A stretch of DNA of 64,000 nt from Lepidodermella squamata (Eukaryota > Gastrotricha), in assembly GCA_047495785.1 (NCBI GenBank), contig JBLDXI010000010.1, forward strand, positions 1,116,001 through 1,180,000, in the 5' to 3' direction. Positions 22,932 to 34,378 of the stretch are shown here, piece by piece. Positions within the stretch are counted from its first letter, which is position 1. Each line of letters starts with the position of its first letter. The notes beneath the pieces are model-generated. The model was not told the DNA's origin, searched no databases, and saw only the letters and a program-made list of their open reading frames with translations. A program made the translations under genes and the position numbers.

Positions 22932-24440
22932 TTAAAACAAAATCTTGGCCAAATTAATACGCATTGCATTCAAAAACATCCGGGTTTTGCCTTCAGCATG
23001 ATCAGGGTCTTCGTTATCTTCACGATCTCGACGACTTCTCCCGCGAACCGCCCCTTCATTGAAAGTTTTCACTCTCGTCAGGTGTCGCTTGTAAACCAAA
23101 TTGTGCCCAACAGGAGGTTTAATCACTGTACTGCAGCCAGAGCTATTGCAAGCTCGGAGCTTTCGCTTTGTTTTCTCGTCAGCAGCTTTTTGCCGCTTCC
23201 GTTTGTCTTCCTGGAACAACCGGTACTTTGAGGTAAAAACGTCCTGATGACGGCATTGTTTAGTAGTAGCCAAGGTGGCGCAATACAAACTCTTGTTAGG
23301 ATCGGTTTCCATTCGGAAACATGTCGAATGGCGCCGCTGATTATTCATAATATTAGCCAAACTCGAATGATAAGCATAAGATCCATCGGGCTTCAGGAAA
23401 GTCTGGCAAACCGGGTAACTCGCTTTCCTAGGGTATCCGCCACACTCAACGCCATAATCTGAAGATGCGCGGGAAGATTCGAGGCTGTTAGATGATACAG
23501 CAAGGGTTGTAGGGCGTAAGGCTGAATTGTTATCACTCGTAACAGAATTGAATGACCCATACTGAGTGCAAGTTCCATGGCCACTGCTGAAACTTTGCTG
23601 GCTGGGCGGGAGAAGGCTATCAGTTGCAGCTCGTGCCTCTGAAATTCTCGATAGAGTTTTATTCAACGGAATTCTAGTTATTTCATCGCTCGATGTGGCT
23701 GTATCGATTGGTATAGGTGTAGAGGGCTCCACCGTTGGGGAGTTCGGGGCCTCTTGACTACTTAGCAGCTTCTGATTCTCAGCCGCGAATTCGAACTTTC
23801 GATTCGGGGATCTTGACTTATCGCTTAGACTCGCAAGTGAGTCGAAAAGATTGTCGCTCGAAGATAGGTCATTTGCATAATGGAGCTCGCACTCTGTTTG
23901 GTAAGAAATCGAGCAGCTCTTCGCTAGTTTAGCGAGAGGAGCAGTTGTCCGGCGGGTTTTTCGAGGTATCGGCGGGGTATCACATACAGGATTATCATAC
24001 GCCTCGAGCTCGACAGGGTTTCGCTTGATTTCAGCTAAATTTGTAACCTCGGGCTTCTCAGCTAGCACAATTCCTTTTGACTTGATGTGATTAGTTATAA
24101 TTTTGCCCCTTCTACTTCTCGATGAATAAGATTTCCGCCGGAAGTAGCCAGATTCCCTGAGGTAAACGATGTAGTTGAATAGGACCATAAATCCGATGAG
24201 AGCTAAAAAGCTGACGCCGAAAAGAGCGACGATAACTATGGTTTGAGGTTCGCCCATTCCTGTGAATGGGTCCTGAGTAGTTGTTGCATTTTGGATAGAT
24301 GAATTCGAGGCTGGCAACGTGCGAGGGAATTGAGACGGCGCTGAAAGCTGAATACTGGCTTTTGCATTCATGAAGGAAGAAGACGCCGGGGCGATGTGAA
24401 CTGTTCTCACAGCAAGTCTGGCTAGGGGATGTTGAATCAT
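22932..24440 (-). CDS. Tandem single-pass membrane protein family, member 7
   Basis: Single exon, 502 residues, ATG at 24440: the longest and most upstream member. The N-terminus is Ser/Pro/Ala-rich with an NATT glycosylation-type site. The transmembrane helix is at about residues 67-92, followed by a very basic stretch (RRKSYSSRSRRGK) where motif A would be; A is barely recognisable. The tail is long and Ser/Thr/Pro-rich with PPIPRKTRR (SH3-ligand-like) and an ARASSDYG stretch. Motif B is DVFTSKYRLFQEDKRKR and motif C is GKTRMFLNAMRINLAKIL at the C-terminus. Grouped with member 6 by motif C. The polyadenylation signal is 27 bp past the stop. Confidence 0.82.
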   Translation of the reverse strand: MIQHPLARLAVRTVHIAPASSSFMNAKASIQLSAPSQFPRTLPASNSSIQNATTTQDPFTGMGEPQTIVIVALFGVSFLALIGFMVLFNYIVYLRESGYFRRKSYSSRSRRGKIITNHIKSKGIVLAEKPEVTNLAEIKRNPVELEAYDNPVCDTPPIPRKTRRTTAPLAKLAKSCSISYQTECELHYANDLSSSDNLFDSLASLSDKSRSPNRKFEFAAENQKLLSSQEAPNSPTVEPSTPIPIDTATSSDEITRIPLNKTLSRISEARAATDSLLPPSQQSFSSGHGTCTQYGSFNSVTSDNNSALRPTTLAVSSNSLESSRASSDYGVECGGYPRKASYPVCQTFLKPDGSYAYHSSLANIMNNQRRHSTCFRMETDPNKSLYCATLATTKQCRHQDVFTSKYRLFQEDKRKRQKAADEKTKRKLRACNSSGCSTVIKPPVGHNLVYKRHLTRVKTFNEGAVRGRSRRDREDNEDPDHAEGKTRMFLNAMRINLAKILF

Positions 24441-25190
24441 CCTAACTCATTAAGCCTAAATTTCAATCATAGAAAAAGTCAAATCTAGTGGCCTAGTGAG
24501 AGCGATTAGTAGTAATCAAAACGCGGATCTTCCTACTGAATTCTTCATATCACTGAGTGCCTTTGAAGGAATTAGGGCCTTCAATATAGGATAATAAGCT
24601 ATCGATTAAGCGATAGCCGTAGGTAAAACGAGACAGTTGGAGGATTATCTGCGATGAATGGTCATCATTGATTTAATCCCAGGTATAGCCGTTATATGTA
24701 CTTGCGGATGGGATTCGAAAGCAATTCGCGTGGGCTTAATTTTTGAGCATTGCTAAGTGCCGCTGAAAATCACGGCCCTTGTTAGGTGCAACCTAATTAT
24801 TTATGACTGAGCACCGAGGACGTTTGCCTTGTTCCCTTGTGACACAGAAAATTATGACAAAAAAACACTTCCTGTAGGGTCAACTCGGAAGTCTACCTGA
24901 AATGAAATGAAAACGGAAACTCCAAGAGCTGAAAAAACCGGAATATGTTACTTGGCTAATTATGTTTCCATCTGTCTGCCAAAAATGTCTCATACCAGTA
25001 TTCCCATGCGGGTGAATCCAGACATTTTTCTGGATATTGATCAAGGGACGAAAAATAAGACATATCCGCTCTTAGTTTATTTTAGACTTGGTTTTTTCAC
25101 TCGGATAAAATTTTGATAAATTACTGGCGGCATTTCATTCATAATTTGCCTAAGGTCTTTTCATAAATTAGTAGATGATTGGAACCGCAT
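24441..25190. other. Intergenic between the membrane-protein array and desaturase 1
   Basis: About 750 bp. A 69-codon ATG frame at 24907-25116 has no recognisable features. Promoter of member 7 expected near 24441; 3' UTR of desaturase 1 at the right. Confidence 0.3.
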
Positions 25191-26622
25191 TCAAAACATG
25201 TGGGATGTTTCCAATTTCGCTGTTTTGATGAACAATCTAGCTTGCTCAGCTATAGAACGGAGGTGATCCAGTACAATTGCGTTGCTTTTGATAAAACCCT
25301 CGCGGTGATAAGGCAGGCCGTGTTTTTTCGCGAATTCTACCACTATCGGGGTAAGTTCCCGGTATCTGTGGCGGGGTAAACGAGGCATCAGGTGATGTAA
25401 GACTTGATATTGAAGGCCGCCGTGAAACCAGTCGAGCCATGCTGGTGTTTCAACATCGAGAGTTGTGATAAATTGATGAGCGACCCAATTATGCTCCGAT
25501 TCGAACTCGAAAACGGGCATGCTGACGTGAGACAGGTTGACTTGAATTGAAGCCATAGCAACGGCACAACTGGCTAGGGTTGCCCAGAGAAATAGAAGCG
25601 GCCAGGTGGGGATACACGATAGCAAATAGCTCTGCCACACTGCGAAGATGCAGAGGCCGAACCATTCAACAGGACGGGTCTGGGACGGAAAGGTAAAAGG
25701 CGGCCTCTGAAAAAGATAAACTAGGAATGAAATCAGTCTCATGCATAAAGTTTAAGTGAAATACCAAAGATTTCGCGATGAGCCCCAGCCGTGTGTAGAA
25801 AACCATCCAAGCGTAGTAAAGGTAGTGCTGAAAAATTGTGTTGAACTGGACAAATTTATTGAAGCGCAGCGTCGCCTTGTGGAAAGTTGAGTAAATGCCC
25901 TTGAAAAAGCGAGGTGACGGTGTAGTGAACGGCATCATTTGGATAACCGGGTCGTGTCTAGGATCATTCGTCATGAGATGATGAATGTTGTGGCGACTCT
26001 TCCACCAGGTTTGTGAAAGACCTCCGAAGACGCTGCCGAAAAAGCTGCCAACGTAAGAGTCGATTTTGCGGTTGTTTGTGACTTCATGATGGCCCATGTC
26101 GTGGAGGAAGAAGAAGATCGATTGCTGCCATACGAATCCCATTCCCAGCCCAGACAACGCAATAGGTAGAACGTACCATCCAGGTAAGATTTTCTCCCGA
26201 AATACCGTAAGGGAAAATGAGGCAACGAAGAATGAGAGAATTCCGAGGAAGTATACAATGTTGTAGAGAATGCTTGGTTGGAAGTAGCCTTTCTCATACA
26301 TTTCAGCTTGAAGCTTCCTGAAATCGAGTGAGATGGGATTGTTGAAGTAGCTCTCAGCCTCAGGTTCCTTTTCCTTGTCAATGACCAGCTTTCCAATGCG
26401 GTAGAGCGGCATTTGCTTCTCGATGACGCGAACTGGATGGTAGGCTCTGATTGCATCGGTCGCGTCCTTCTTTAGAAAATGCTCAATTGCTAATCGTCCA
26501 CCGGGATGACGATCCGCCCAGCTGGTCGCATCATAAACGTACAAATCGTTGACAACAAGCAACTTTCCTTGGTCGATTTCATCTTTCAGTTGCTGGAAGG
26601 AGAAATTCCGTAGGTTAACCAT
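25191..26622 (-). CDS. Cytochrome b5-fused front-end fatty-acyl/sphingolipid desaturase 1
   Basis: Two exons, 26622-25765 and 25706-25191, with a 58 bp intron; 457 residues. The N-terminal cytochrome b5 domain has the heme motif HPGG at residues 39-42. The membrane-bound desaturase domain has His box I HDMGHHE (175-181), His box II RHNIHH (211-216) and His box III QVLHH (387-391), whose Gln marks front-end desaturases. These di-iron enzymes insert double bases... more precisely, double bonds, into acyl chains in the ER using electrons from their own b5 domain. The context FHGGLQYQVLHHLMPRLPRH resembles delta-8 sphingolipid/acyl desaturases more than vertebrate FADS1/2 (HHLFPTMPRH). Substrate is not determinable. 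Paralogs at 28543-30027 and 57775-59247 share the intron position. Confidence 0.92.
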
Positions 26623-28542
26623 TTTCGCCGATATATTTTGCTATAATGGCAAGTAATGTCGCTAATTTTGCACTTCTTATCTTCTCACCTAATCGCAACC
26701 GCCTAGTCTGGAGTCTGATTTTTTATGTTTGCACTAGCCACCGACAATATAATTTACATTGAGATATTAATTGCACAACTCCTATTCCTCGAATGCGTGG
26801 GCTGCTTTTTGATTATCTCATAGCATGCACAAGAAAAAGTGACCCCTTATTGACGCTACCTTAAGGCACGACTTCACGCATCCCTAATCATGGTGCAAAT
26901 ACCGCACCTAGTCATCGCATCTTCTCATACGTTGATTAGAACGAATGTGATGCAACACTGTTGAGAATTGGCTTTCTCTTTTCAGAGGCTTCAATGTCCC
27001 TTTTTAGCCCTTATCACAAGAAGCATTTTTCGTAACGAAGCGTTTGATATTTCGCGGTGTGATAATAACTGGTTCAGCTGTTTGAATATTTGAACTTACT
27101 TCTTAGTCAGCTCGTGACAAGGCTGGGAGCGGTTTTCAATTACATTCAATTTTCATCCGTTTGAAATGTTTATCTATCTCAATAAAAAAGGCGGGTATTT
27201 AGCAACAAAGGTTTCGAATTATTTTGAGTGAAGCGACCAAGTAAGCTCCACAAATTGATACAGATATTATGATCTGCAAATAAAAACGCTTTCAAGGTTC
27301 ATTACAGAGCCGTTTTCCCATAATATAATTTATTGCCAATGTATTCCTCTAACGCACGTCTCGGCGCGAGTACCTGATGGTTATTTTTCTATAATTAGGA
27401 ATATATCAGCTCAACAGTACGAAGGTCAGCGCGCTTGAGATTAGCAGCTATTGTCTTATGAAATCCGAATGATTACAAAATGCACTGAATTGTGCTATCC
27501 TATACAAGTGCTTATCAACATCAAGTCCGTTGAGCCGATAGTTGCTAAACGTACACTGAATCGGACACCGACACGGACCTTGAACATAATTTCGTGGAAA
27601 CTGCTGTGACTTTTCTTACCGCACAGGGAAGGTTTTCCGTTTTTGACGACCTTTTCGTTGGTAAAATGTCACTTTCCGCTAATCTTTCACCCCATTAAAA
27701 CCAAAATGAACCGATAGCGGTATTGTTTTGGTCATCTGCCCCAACCAGCACATAACAATATCGGTCCAGTTACAGTGCAGCTTAAAATGCAGTAACTTCA
27801 GTTCTTTTTGGCCTGAAAGCGCGCTACATTCTACATGAGGCCCACAATGGCTCGACAGCTACCGCAACATCGTTTATTACTTCACCAAAAAGCTACCAAT
27901 CGAAGGCGATCTGGCCAACGACAATCGAAGCTTGAGAAATTCAGCGATTTTTAGGTAAAAATTTACTGTGAAAATCCTTAAAAAAATGCGTATACCGCGA
28001 TATAAAATTAATTCTTGCTATTCAACGCATTTGTGCCAGGTATGGGCGTGCCCTTATTCTTTTATCAACAATTGCCTGCAAGCCATTCTATACTTATCGT
28101 TCCTTAGACGTTAATTAGATAGGGCGCCGCGACTTTGATTCGCTAACCGGTAGCCCACGTAAGTAGGGTCAAAGGTAAATTGTTATCGAAAATGATAATC
28201 ATTCCAGTTTCTGCAGCGCAAACATAGCAAGAAATCTCAAGTTCAAGCGAGGTTCCGATTGCGGCACATGACATAGAATGTTAAAATCCCACCGCGCTGA
28301 TGCTTTTTCATTTGAAGGTTATGTATACAGCTTCATTCTGTTGCAAAAGTAATTACTTGTTAAGACTCTTTGCTGTTATCTCTTCTTTTTATTCCAAAAC
28401 GCTTTGCTGCAATAATTGTCAATCAAAAGTAAAAAAATATGATAAGTGAAAAGAAAATTCTCACGAAATCAAGCTCACCGATGTAATGTTCAGATAGCAT
28501 AGGAATTGTCAATATTGAAAATCGAAGAGCAAATTAGTCAAA
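26623..28542. other. Intergenic between desaturases 1 and 2
   Basis: About 1.9 kb with no supported gene on either strand; AT-rich with short homopolymer runs. It should hold the promoter of desaturase 1 and the 3' UTR of desaturase 2. Confidence 0.35.
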
Positions 28543-30027
28543 TTAAAAATTGTAGGAGCTTTCGACTTTAGCCGCTTTTATGAACAACTTGGCTTGTTCG
28601 GCTATAGACCGGAGATGATCTAATACAAATTTGTTCCCGCTGATGAAGCCTTCACGCTTATAAGGCAGGTTGTGTTTCTTAGCGAATTCGACGATGATCG
28701 GAGTGAGTTCTCGATATCGGTGTCGGGGTAAACGGGGCATTAGATGGTGCAAGACTTGATACTGAATTCCACCGTGAAACCAGTCGAGCCAAGCTGGTGT
28801 TTCGATATCGAGAGTTGTAACGAATTGACGAGTAACCCAGTTTTCATCGGGCTCAACCTCATAGACTGGCATGCATACGTGAGACATATTGACTTGAATT
28901 GAACCCACGGCTACAGCACAGCTGGTTAAGCCTATCCACAGGAAAACCAGAGGCCAAGTTGGAATGGTTGATAGCAAATAGCTCTGCCAAACGGCGAAGA
29001 TACAGAGACCAAACACCTCAACGCGGCGAGTAATAGAGTGGAAGTGTTGAGGCGGATTCTGAAAAGAGAAATATTTGGTTAAGCATGTGCAAAAATTAAC
29101 TAAACTAAGGGCTGCGTATGAAATTTGTGTACATGTTAAGTGATAGCTTGGAAATAGGGAATTCCTTACCAGGGCAACCAGGAGGACACCAATTCTAGTG
29201 TAAAGAATCTGCCAGACGTAGTACATGTAATGCTGAATCGTTGCGTTGAACTGGACAAATTTGTTGAATAGCAGCGTTCTCTTGTGGTAAGTCGAATAGA
29301 TCCCTCGGAAGAAAACTGTTGATGGCGTTGTGAAGGGCATAAGCTGGATAACCGGGTCATGCCGAGGATCATTTGTCACCAAATGGTGAACGTTATGGCG
29401 GCTCTTCCACCACGTTTGTGAAAGACCTCCGAAGACGCTCGCGAAAAAACTGCCGAGAAGCGAGTCAATTTTCCGATTGTGTGAAATTTCATGATGGCCC
29501 ATGTCATGAAGGAAGAAGAAGATGGATTGTTGGCATACGAAGCCCATTCCAAGGGCCGACAATGCGATAGGCAAGACAAGCCAACCGGGCATAAGCCGAT
29601 CCCGAAAAACAGTGAGACAGAAAGAAGTGAGGAACAAGGAAAAAATTCCGAGAAAGTACACGACGTTGTAGGCAATACTCGGCTTGAAGTAGCCTTTCTT
29701 GTAAAATTCATTCTGCAGCTTTCTGAAATCGAGTGAGATGGGGTTGTTGAAGTAGTTCTGAGCCTCAGGTTCTTTCTCTTTGTCAATGACCAGCTTTCCA
29801 ATGCGGTAGAGCGGCATTTGCTTCTCGATGACTCGAGTTGGGTGGTAGGCTCTGATTGCATCGGTCGCATCCTTCTTTAGGAAATGCTCGATTGCTAGTC
29901 TTCCACCAGGATGACGGCTGATCCAACTGGTCACGTCGTAAATGTCGAAATTGTTTACAACGAGCACTTTCCCTTGGTCGATTTCATCTTTCACTTGTTG
30001 GAAGGAGAAATTCCTTAGATTGGCCAT
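28543..30027 (-). CDS. Cytochrome b5-fused front-end desaturase 2
   Basis: Two exons, 30027-29170 and 29058-28543, with a 111 bp intron; 457 residues. The intron is a multiple of three and has no in-frame stop, so the genomic frame reads through as 494 codons. Comparison with the paralogs shows that the extra 37 residues (starting VRNSLFPSY) are intronic. Motifs: HPGG, HDMGHHE, RHNVHH, QVLHH. It sits head-to-tail with desaturase 1, both exons have exactly the same lengths, and it looks closer to the copy at 57775 (both have GFVCQQSIFF and HHEISH). ATG at 30027 sits in an AAAATGG context shared by all three copies. Confidence 0.92.
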   Translation of the reverse strand: MANLRNFSFQQVKDEIDQGKVLVVNNFDIYDVTSWISRHPGGRLAIEHFLKKDATDAIRAYHPTRVIEKQMPLYRIGKLVIDKEKEPEAQNYFNNPISLDFRKLQNEFYKKGYFKPSIAYNVVYFLGIFSLFLTSFCLTVFRDRLMPGWLVLPIALSALGMGFVCQQSIFFFLHDMGHHEISHNRKIDSLLGSFFASVFGGLSQTWWKSRHNVHHLVTNDPRHDPVIQLMPFTTPSTVFFRGIYSTYHKRTLLFNKFVQFNATIQHYMYYVWQILYTRIGVLLVALVRNSLFPSYHLTCTQISYAALSLVNFCTCLTKYFSFQNPPQHFHSITRRVEVFGLCIFAVWQSYLLSTIPTWPLVFLWIGLTSCAVAVGSIQVNMSHVCMPVYEVEPDENWVTRQFVTTLDIETPAWLDWFHGGIQYQVLHHLMPRLPRHRYRELTPIIVEFAKKHNLPYKREGFISGNKFVLDHLRSIAEQAKLFIKAAKVESSYNF

Positions 30028-31539
30028 TTTCCAATCGTGTCAGGACCTTGTCACACGAAAAAGGATTATATTTTGGTTTTATCTGAGCGTTTGCAACCTT
30101 TTTATAGTCACAATTAAGTCTTGCGTGGGGAGGTCTGTTTGTTTGCACTGGCAAAGGATAACATGATTGGCACCAAAAGTTACAAAGGAAACTTGTTTCA
30201 GAAACGCGTGGGCAACATCACGAATTCCGTTTTTTTCGGCACCTGTTATCGGCAACTATTCCAATAATTGCGTCATACATGTCACTTGAACTATATATTT
30301 ATAATAGAATGATGAGCGAAAAAATTACACGACGGAGAAAAACTCTCATTACGTAACTACTATTTATGATCGGCGAGGTTTAGTATGATTAACTGGATTT
30401 GTCATAACACGAGCTTTCAGAAACTGTGTCACCGGACAAATAAGTTTTAAAAAACCAATTATTGAAGCTCCAGAGTTTTATTGTAGGAGTCGCTTTCAAT
30501 TTATCTGAGTACCTCAGAAGCTTCTATATTTAAATCTTACTTGGAAGGAAAATATCACTGGTTTAAATAACACGTGAGTCGCAGTAAGTAAGCACAAAAT
30601 AAATTACCCCTCAGCTTGAGAGGTCCAGACATATAAACCCTGACAAACAAGCACGAGGGACAATTTGGCCGATATTTTCGAGGCCGGCAATCTTCTCGAG
30701 GATCTTATTACTTCGCGCACTTATTAGCGTCTTCCTACGGTAAAGCGAATATGCTCAGCTTCTTTGAAAAATGAGACGAATGAAAAGTTTCCATATTTTA
30801 GCCAGATACTCATTTGAAAGAGGCATTACTAGTATTCATTAGTTCGTAGCTTAGGCTTAGTAGATGAGAAGCAACAGATAGCCATGGCGAGTCTCAAATA
30901 CAGCATTTACCACTACAACATTGGAAAAGCTTTCTTCTTTTTTTGTTATTTTTTTGTTATAAAATATCAAAATATTTTATTCTCGACTCTTCGAACATTT
31001 CACCATCTTCTCTTATTGACTCATTCTATTCATGTTTTCAGCTTGCTACCCAGTGCAACTTCTGGCCCTTTCTCTAGCGAAACACAGTCATAACTTAGGG
31101 CTAGCCAAATTCGCTCTTTTATCGCTTACTGCGTTTCTTTTTTTCTATTATCGTATTTGCTCGAGTCGTGGTCTGCGTTCTGTGTTTCACCGATATCTAT
31201 TACCACCATACAGGGGGGTTAGAAGCACGACCGTGTCCCTTATCTATTTTTTGGGCGTTTATCACCCAAGAAATCCGTCAGAGACATTCTTAACCTAGAA
31301 ACAGATGAAAAATTATACAACACTAAATTCGATTCATTTTCATCTAGCATCCAGTACCCACAATTTTGGCAGGTCTTCGAAATTGTAACTATGATCGCGA
31401 AAAAAATACTCGACTTCTACATTGTTTTGATTGAAATAAAGCCGGAAATAATTCAACACTTCGCCGCGAGGAATGAGAGCCCTCTCTTACAGCCCACGTC
31501 CTCTTCAGCCAGCTCAAGGAGCAACTAGCTCATAACCTG
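30028..31539. other. Intergenic before the secreted-peptide cluster
   Basis: About 1.5 kb. Two overlapping ATG frames, 30884-31093 and 31032-31298, are hydrophobic and low-complexity. A plus-strand AATAAA near 31434 could close a transcript here, but no domain or signal-peptide precursor can be supported. Promoter of desaturase 2 expected near 30028. Confidence 0.3.
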
Positions 31540-31584
31540 ATGAAAATAATATTCCCCGATATTTTCGGTACAAAGGCATCAGCT

Positions 31585-31986
31585 ATGCATTATATCTCCG
31601 CGTTTTCCGTCGCAGCTTTCGTCGCTGTCCACCAGTGCTATGCATTCTACGTTCCACATCTTGTGAAACCGCTTCACGAAGACTCGCCTTTCGCCTACAA
31701 CGACCAGGACCTGCACGGGCCGGGGGATGACGGCCAAAACTACGACTTCTGGTCGAGTTTAGAAGACAGCAAGCAGAAGCGCGATGACGACTTTGAAGAT
31801 GAAATCTACGACGATGATTTGATCTCACTGATGAAGGATCAGAAGTTCAGGAGCAAAAAATCAGCTGGAACGCCGAAACTTGAACGAAAAAAGAGGTGGG
31901 TTCTCCGATGGAACGGACAAAAAAATGTCCACAGCGGTGCAAAATACAATAGAATGAACCAGTTCAATGATGATAGCAGTTACTAA
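31585..31986 (+). CDS. Secreted peptide precursor P1
   Basis: Single exon. ATG 31585 gives 133 residues opening with a clean signal peptide (MHYISAFSVAAFVAVHQCYA). An in-frame ATG 45 bp upstream (31540) would add 15 residues and cannot be excluded. The mature chain is acidic (QKRDDDFEDEIYDDD), with possible processing at QKR and KK and a strong RKKR furin-type site. After RKKR the C-terminal peptide begins WVLRWNGQKN and is Asn/Lys/Arg-rich. AATAAA is at 32075, 89 bp past the stop. First plus-strand member of a run of small precursors with this acidic-then-basic layout. Likely a secreted bioactive or defence peptide (inference). Confidence 0.75.
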   Translation: MHYISAFSVAAFVAVHQCYAFYVPHLVKPLHEDSPFAYNDQDLHGPGDDGQNYDFWSSLEDSKQKRDDDFEDEIYDDDLISLMKDQKFRSKKSAGTPKLERKKRWVLRWNGQKNVHSGAKYNRMNQFNDDSSY

Positions 31987-32352
31987 CCCGACTGCAGAAC
32001 TTTAAAATCCGGACTAATATCAATATAAATCGATGCACTGCTTTTTCACACCAGAATTTTGTTTACAGTCTCGAAATAAAAACAAAATGGCTTATCACGT
32101 CATGTTTTAATGAGCTGGGATTTGTGACATATCTTTTTTGGTCTAAAATCGATTGAGCTAAATCACGGATTGTTCTTTTTTTAATTATCCGCATAATCAA
32201 CCATTTGATCCTCGGCTAAAGCCACGCAAAATTAGCAATTTTCCTAGCTGCCCCGGAAGATTAATGCGAAATTGATAGAGGTTGCTCAGTTTTGTTCATT
32301 TTTTTTTCCTGAGCACAGTCTGATTTTTTTCTCGGAAATTTGTGTCTAAGGT

Positions 32353-32625
32353 ATGGCTTCTTACTTGAAAACATTCTTTGCCTTCGCGGCGATTGCTGCC
32401 CTCCTCATCGCTGATTTCGGCAGCGTTGAGGCAAGAGGTCTGAGCAACTACGAACGTAACCTTGTTGCCGCTCGCAACAGCCAACTTGGGAATATGATCA
32501 GCAACTCTAAGAGATCCGCTGGTCTTTATGACGGTGATGATGATGACGGCAGAGTTTGGCAGAAGCGCCGTCTTGGCGAGATGCGCAACAACAAGGCTAA
32601 GAACTTTGCTGCCATGGGACGCTAA
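32353..32625 (+). CDS. Secreted peptide precursor P2
   Basis: Single exon, 90 residues, ATG at 32353. Signal peptide MASYLKTFFAFAAIAALLIA. The propeptide contains SKR and a GDDDDG acidic run, then WQKRRLGEMRNNKAKNF and a few more residues. Cleavage at QKRR would release a short cationic peptide. The WQKRR(L/F)GxMRN block is shared with P3, and the NKAK-F ending with P14. A splice-acceptor-like TCTAAG lies directly before the ATG. AATAAA is at 32729. Confidence 0.8.
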   Translation: MASYLKTFFAFAAIAALLIADFGSVEARGLSNYERNLVAARNSQLGNMISNSKRSAGLYDGDDDDGRVWQKRRLGEMRNNKAKNFAAMGR

Positions 32626-33948
32626 AACTTCAGATACAGAATTCTGAACTCAGAACTTGGCAGTATGCAACTGTGTTCGCTATAATTATTTGATATGATT
32701 AATATGTAGAGAAGAAGTTATTTCGATCAATAAAACCGAATGTAGTTTGTGGTACTGACTCATTATCTGATTCATTCGACAACATCGTATAATATATCGC
32801 GGACAGAAAGACTTGCCCAGAATAGTATCAGATGGCGTAATGCATTTGATACACCGAAAAACTGGCTTTCTAGTGATCAGGCGAGTGATCAGGCGAGTGG
32901 AGATGGAAAAAGTTAGTTTGACGCGATTTGTTTCTATTGCAAGCAAGTCGTTCTGTCGCGCGTCGCGTCCCCCTCTCTCCAGCGATATATCGGGATCATC
33001 TACAGTCTTATAGAGTTAGTCATCTACGAAAAATGTTTTAACACTGCCACCCGCTCATCTTGGCGAATTTTTCCGTGGTTGAACATTATTTTGAAAGCTG
33101 TAACCGCTAAGATTATGTGGTTCAAAGTAATGAGGATACCGTGAAAGAAAGAAGCGAAAAATTGATAAATTTGAAAAACTCAGTGTTTCCCATTTGCTGA
33201 AAATATGAGATTCGGCATTTGAAAATTGCTGATTAAACTTAAGAAAGTCAGTTCAGGTTTCCCGCTCTGGAAATGCGAGAAGCGCTTTACATGCACGTGA
33301 AATTCTTGGATGTTTATCGAAATAAGAGACAATTTCTCGGGCTATTTCCGCTTTTGAGATTGTAAAATCGAGAGTTTAGTGGAGAACATCAGCTAAATAT
33401 CAAATTGAGCAAAATTAACTACCTTGTAAATTACCGTTTGTCATTTTGCGAGCTACGTCAAAGTCTTTTTAACCATTTAAAAACGTAGCGATTACAGCTT
33501 CGAAAATCATCTCGGGCACTGAGAATTCGCAAAGATCAGTGAAATATTACACATTTTCGGACACGCTGAAGTAACGAGTGAAGACAATTTTAACCTCATT
33601 ATTTTAACATTGAAATTGCCAGACAGAGCGCCACAATTTCTACTAATTGCTGGCTGGATGAAAGAAGAAAAATTCCGAATTCTTTGTAAATCATCTTGAG
33701 GAGAAAGACATTTTGAACATATTTACGTAATATTGCAGACTCATGTGACTTTTAAAGGAAAAATAGCAAAACATGTTTTTCAAATTATCGAGCCGGATAT
33801 TACAGAATTAATGAAACGCCCGTAGCCACGTCAATCCATTAATCTGACCGTCAGTAAATCTGGCAGTTCCGAGAGTTGAACGACATTTTTGCAATCGGCG
33901 TTTTTCTGAACACGTTGTCATTTTTTTGACTTTTCTTTCGGCAAAGAA
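32626..33948. other. Intergenic between P2 and P3
   Basis: About 1.3 kb. A perfect short tandem duplication (GTGATCAGGCGA, 2 copies) occurs at about 32874-32897. No gene supported on either strand; the frames at 32686-33013 lack signal peptides or domains. Confidence 0.3.
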
Positions 33949-34161
33949 ATGAAGCTTTTCGCACTTTTTCTTGTAGTCGCCTTTGCGATTTTCGGATCAG
34001 TTTTTAGTTTCACGAACGACCGCGAGATTCAAGCTCTTGCAGATCTCTACGCGGATGACGCACGAGTTTTCTTTTCGCCATGGCAGAAGCGTCGGTTTGG
34101 AATGCGAAATTCGATGACTTCGAACAAAGTAAAAGGCGGAGTTTACCGTTCGAATAACTAA
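33949..34161 (+). CDS. Secreted peptide precursor P3
   Basis: Single exon, 70 residues, ATG at 33949. Signal peptide MKLFALFLVVAFAIFGSVFS, a short acidic propeptide (YADDAR), then PWQKRRFGMRNSMTSNKVKG and the C-terminus. The block WQKRRFGMRN is nearly identical to WQKRRLGEMRN of P2, although the rest of the proteins has diverged, so the conserved part should be the active peptide. An acceptor-like TTTCGGCAAAG lies 2 bp before the ATG, as in other genes here. Confidence 0.78.
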   Translation: MKLFALFLVVAFAIFGSVFSFTNDREIQALADLYADDARVFFSPWQKRRFGMRNSMTSNKVKGGVYRSNN

Positions 34162-34378
34162 CTATAGATCTCAAGCGCGAATTACTCATGAATTAAAATT
34201 GCACCTAGTCATCCTGTTTCGTGTCAGCCCACGACTATGATTGATGGAATAAAATGTGTCAAGACGTAGGATGGGAAATGTGAAATTAGATCTTTTTATT
34301 GCTCTCTGTCTGCAGGCTACGCTTCCTGAACACCTTTTATTAGGCCGCTATGCAAGGTTTCGCTGACACTTTACGCAA

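Noticed and set aside
30884-31298. Two overlapping hydrophobic ATG frames before the peptide cluster
   Set aside because: Low-complexity Phe/Leu-rich sequence without a convincing signal-peptide layout; a downstream AATAAA is the only support.
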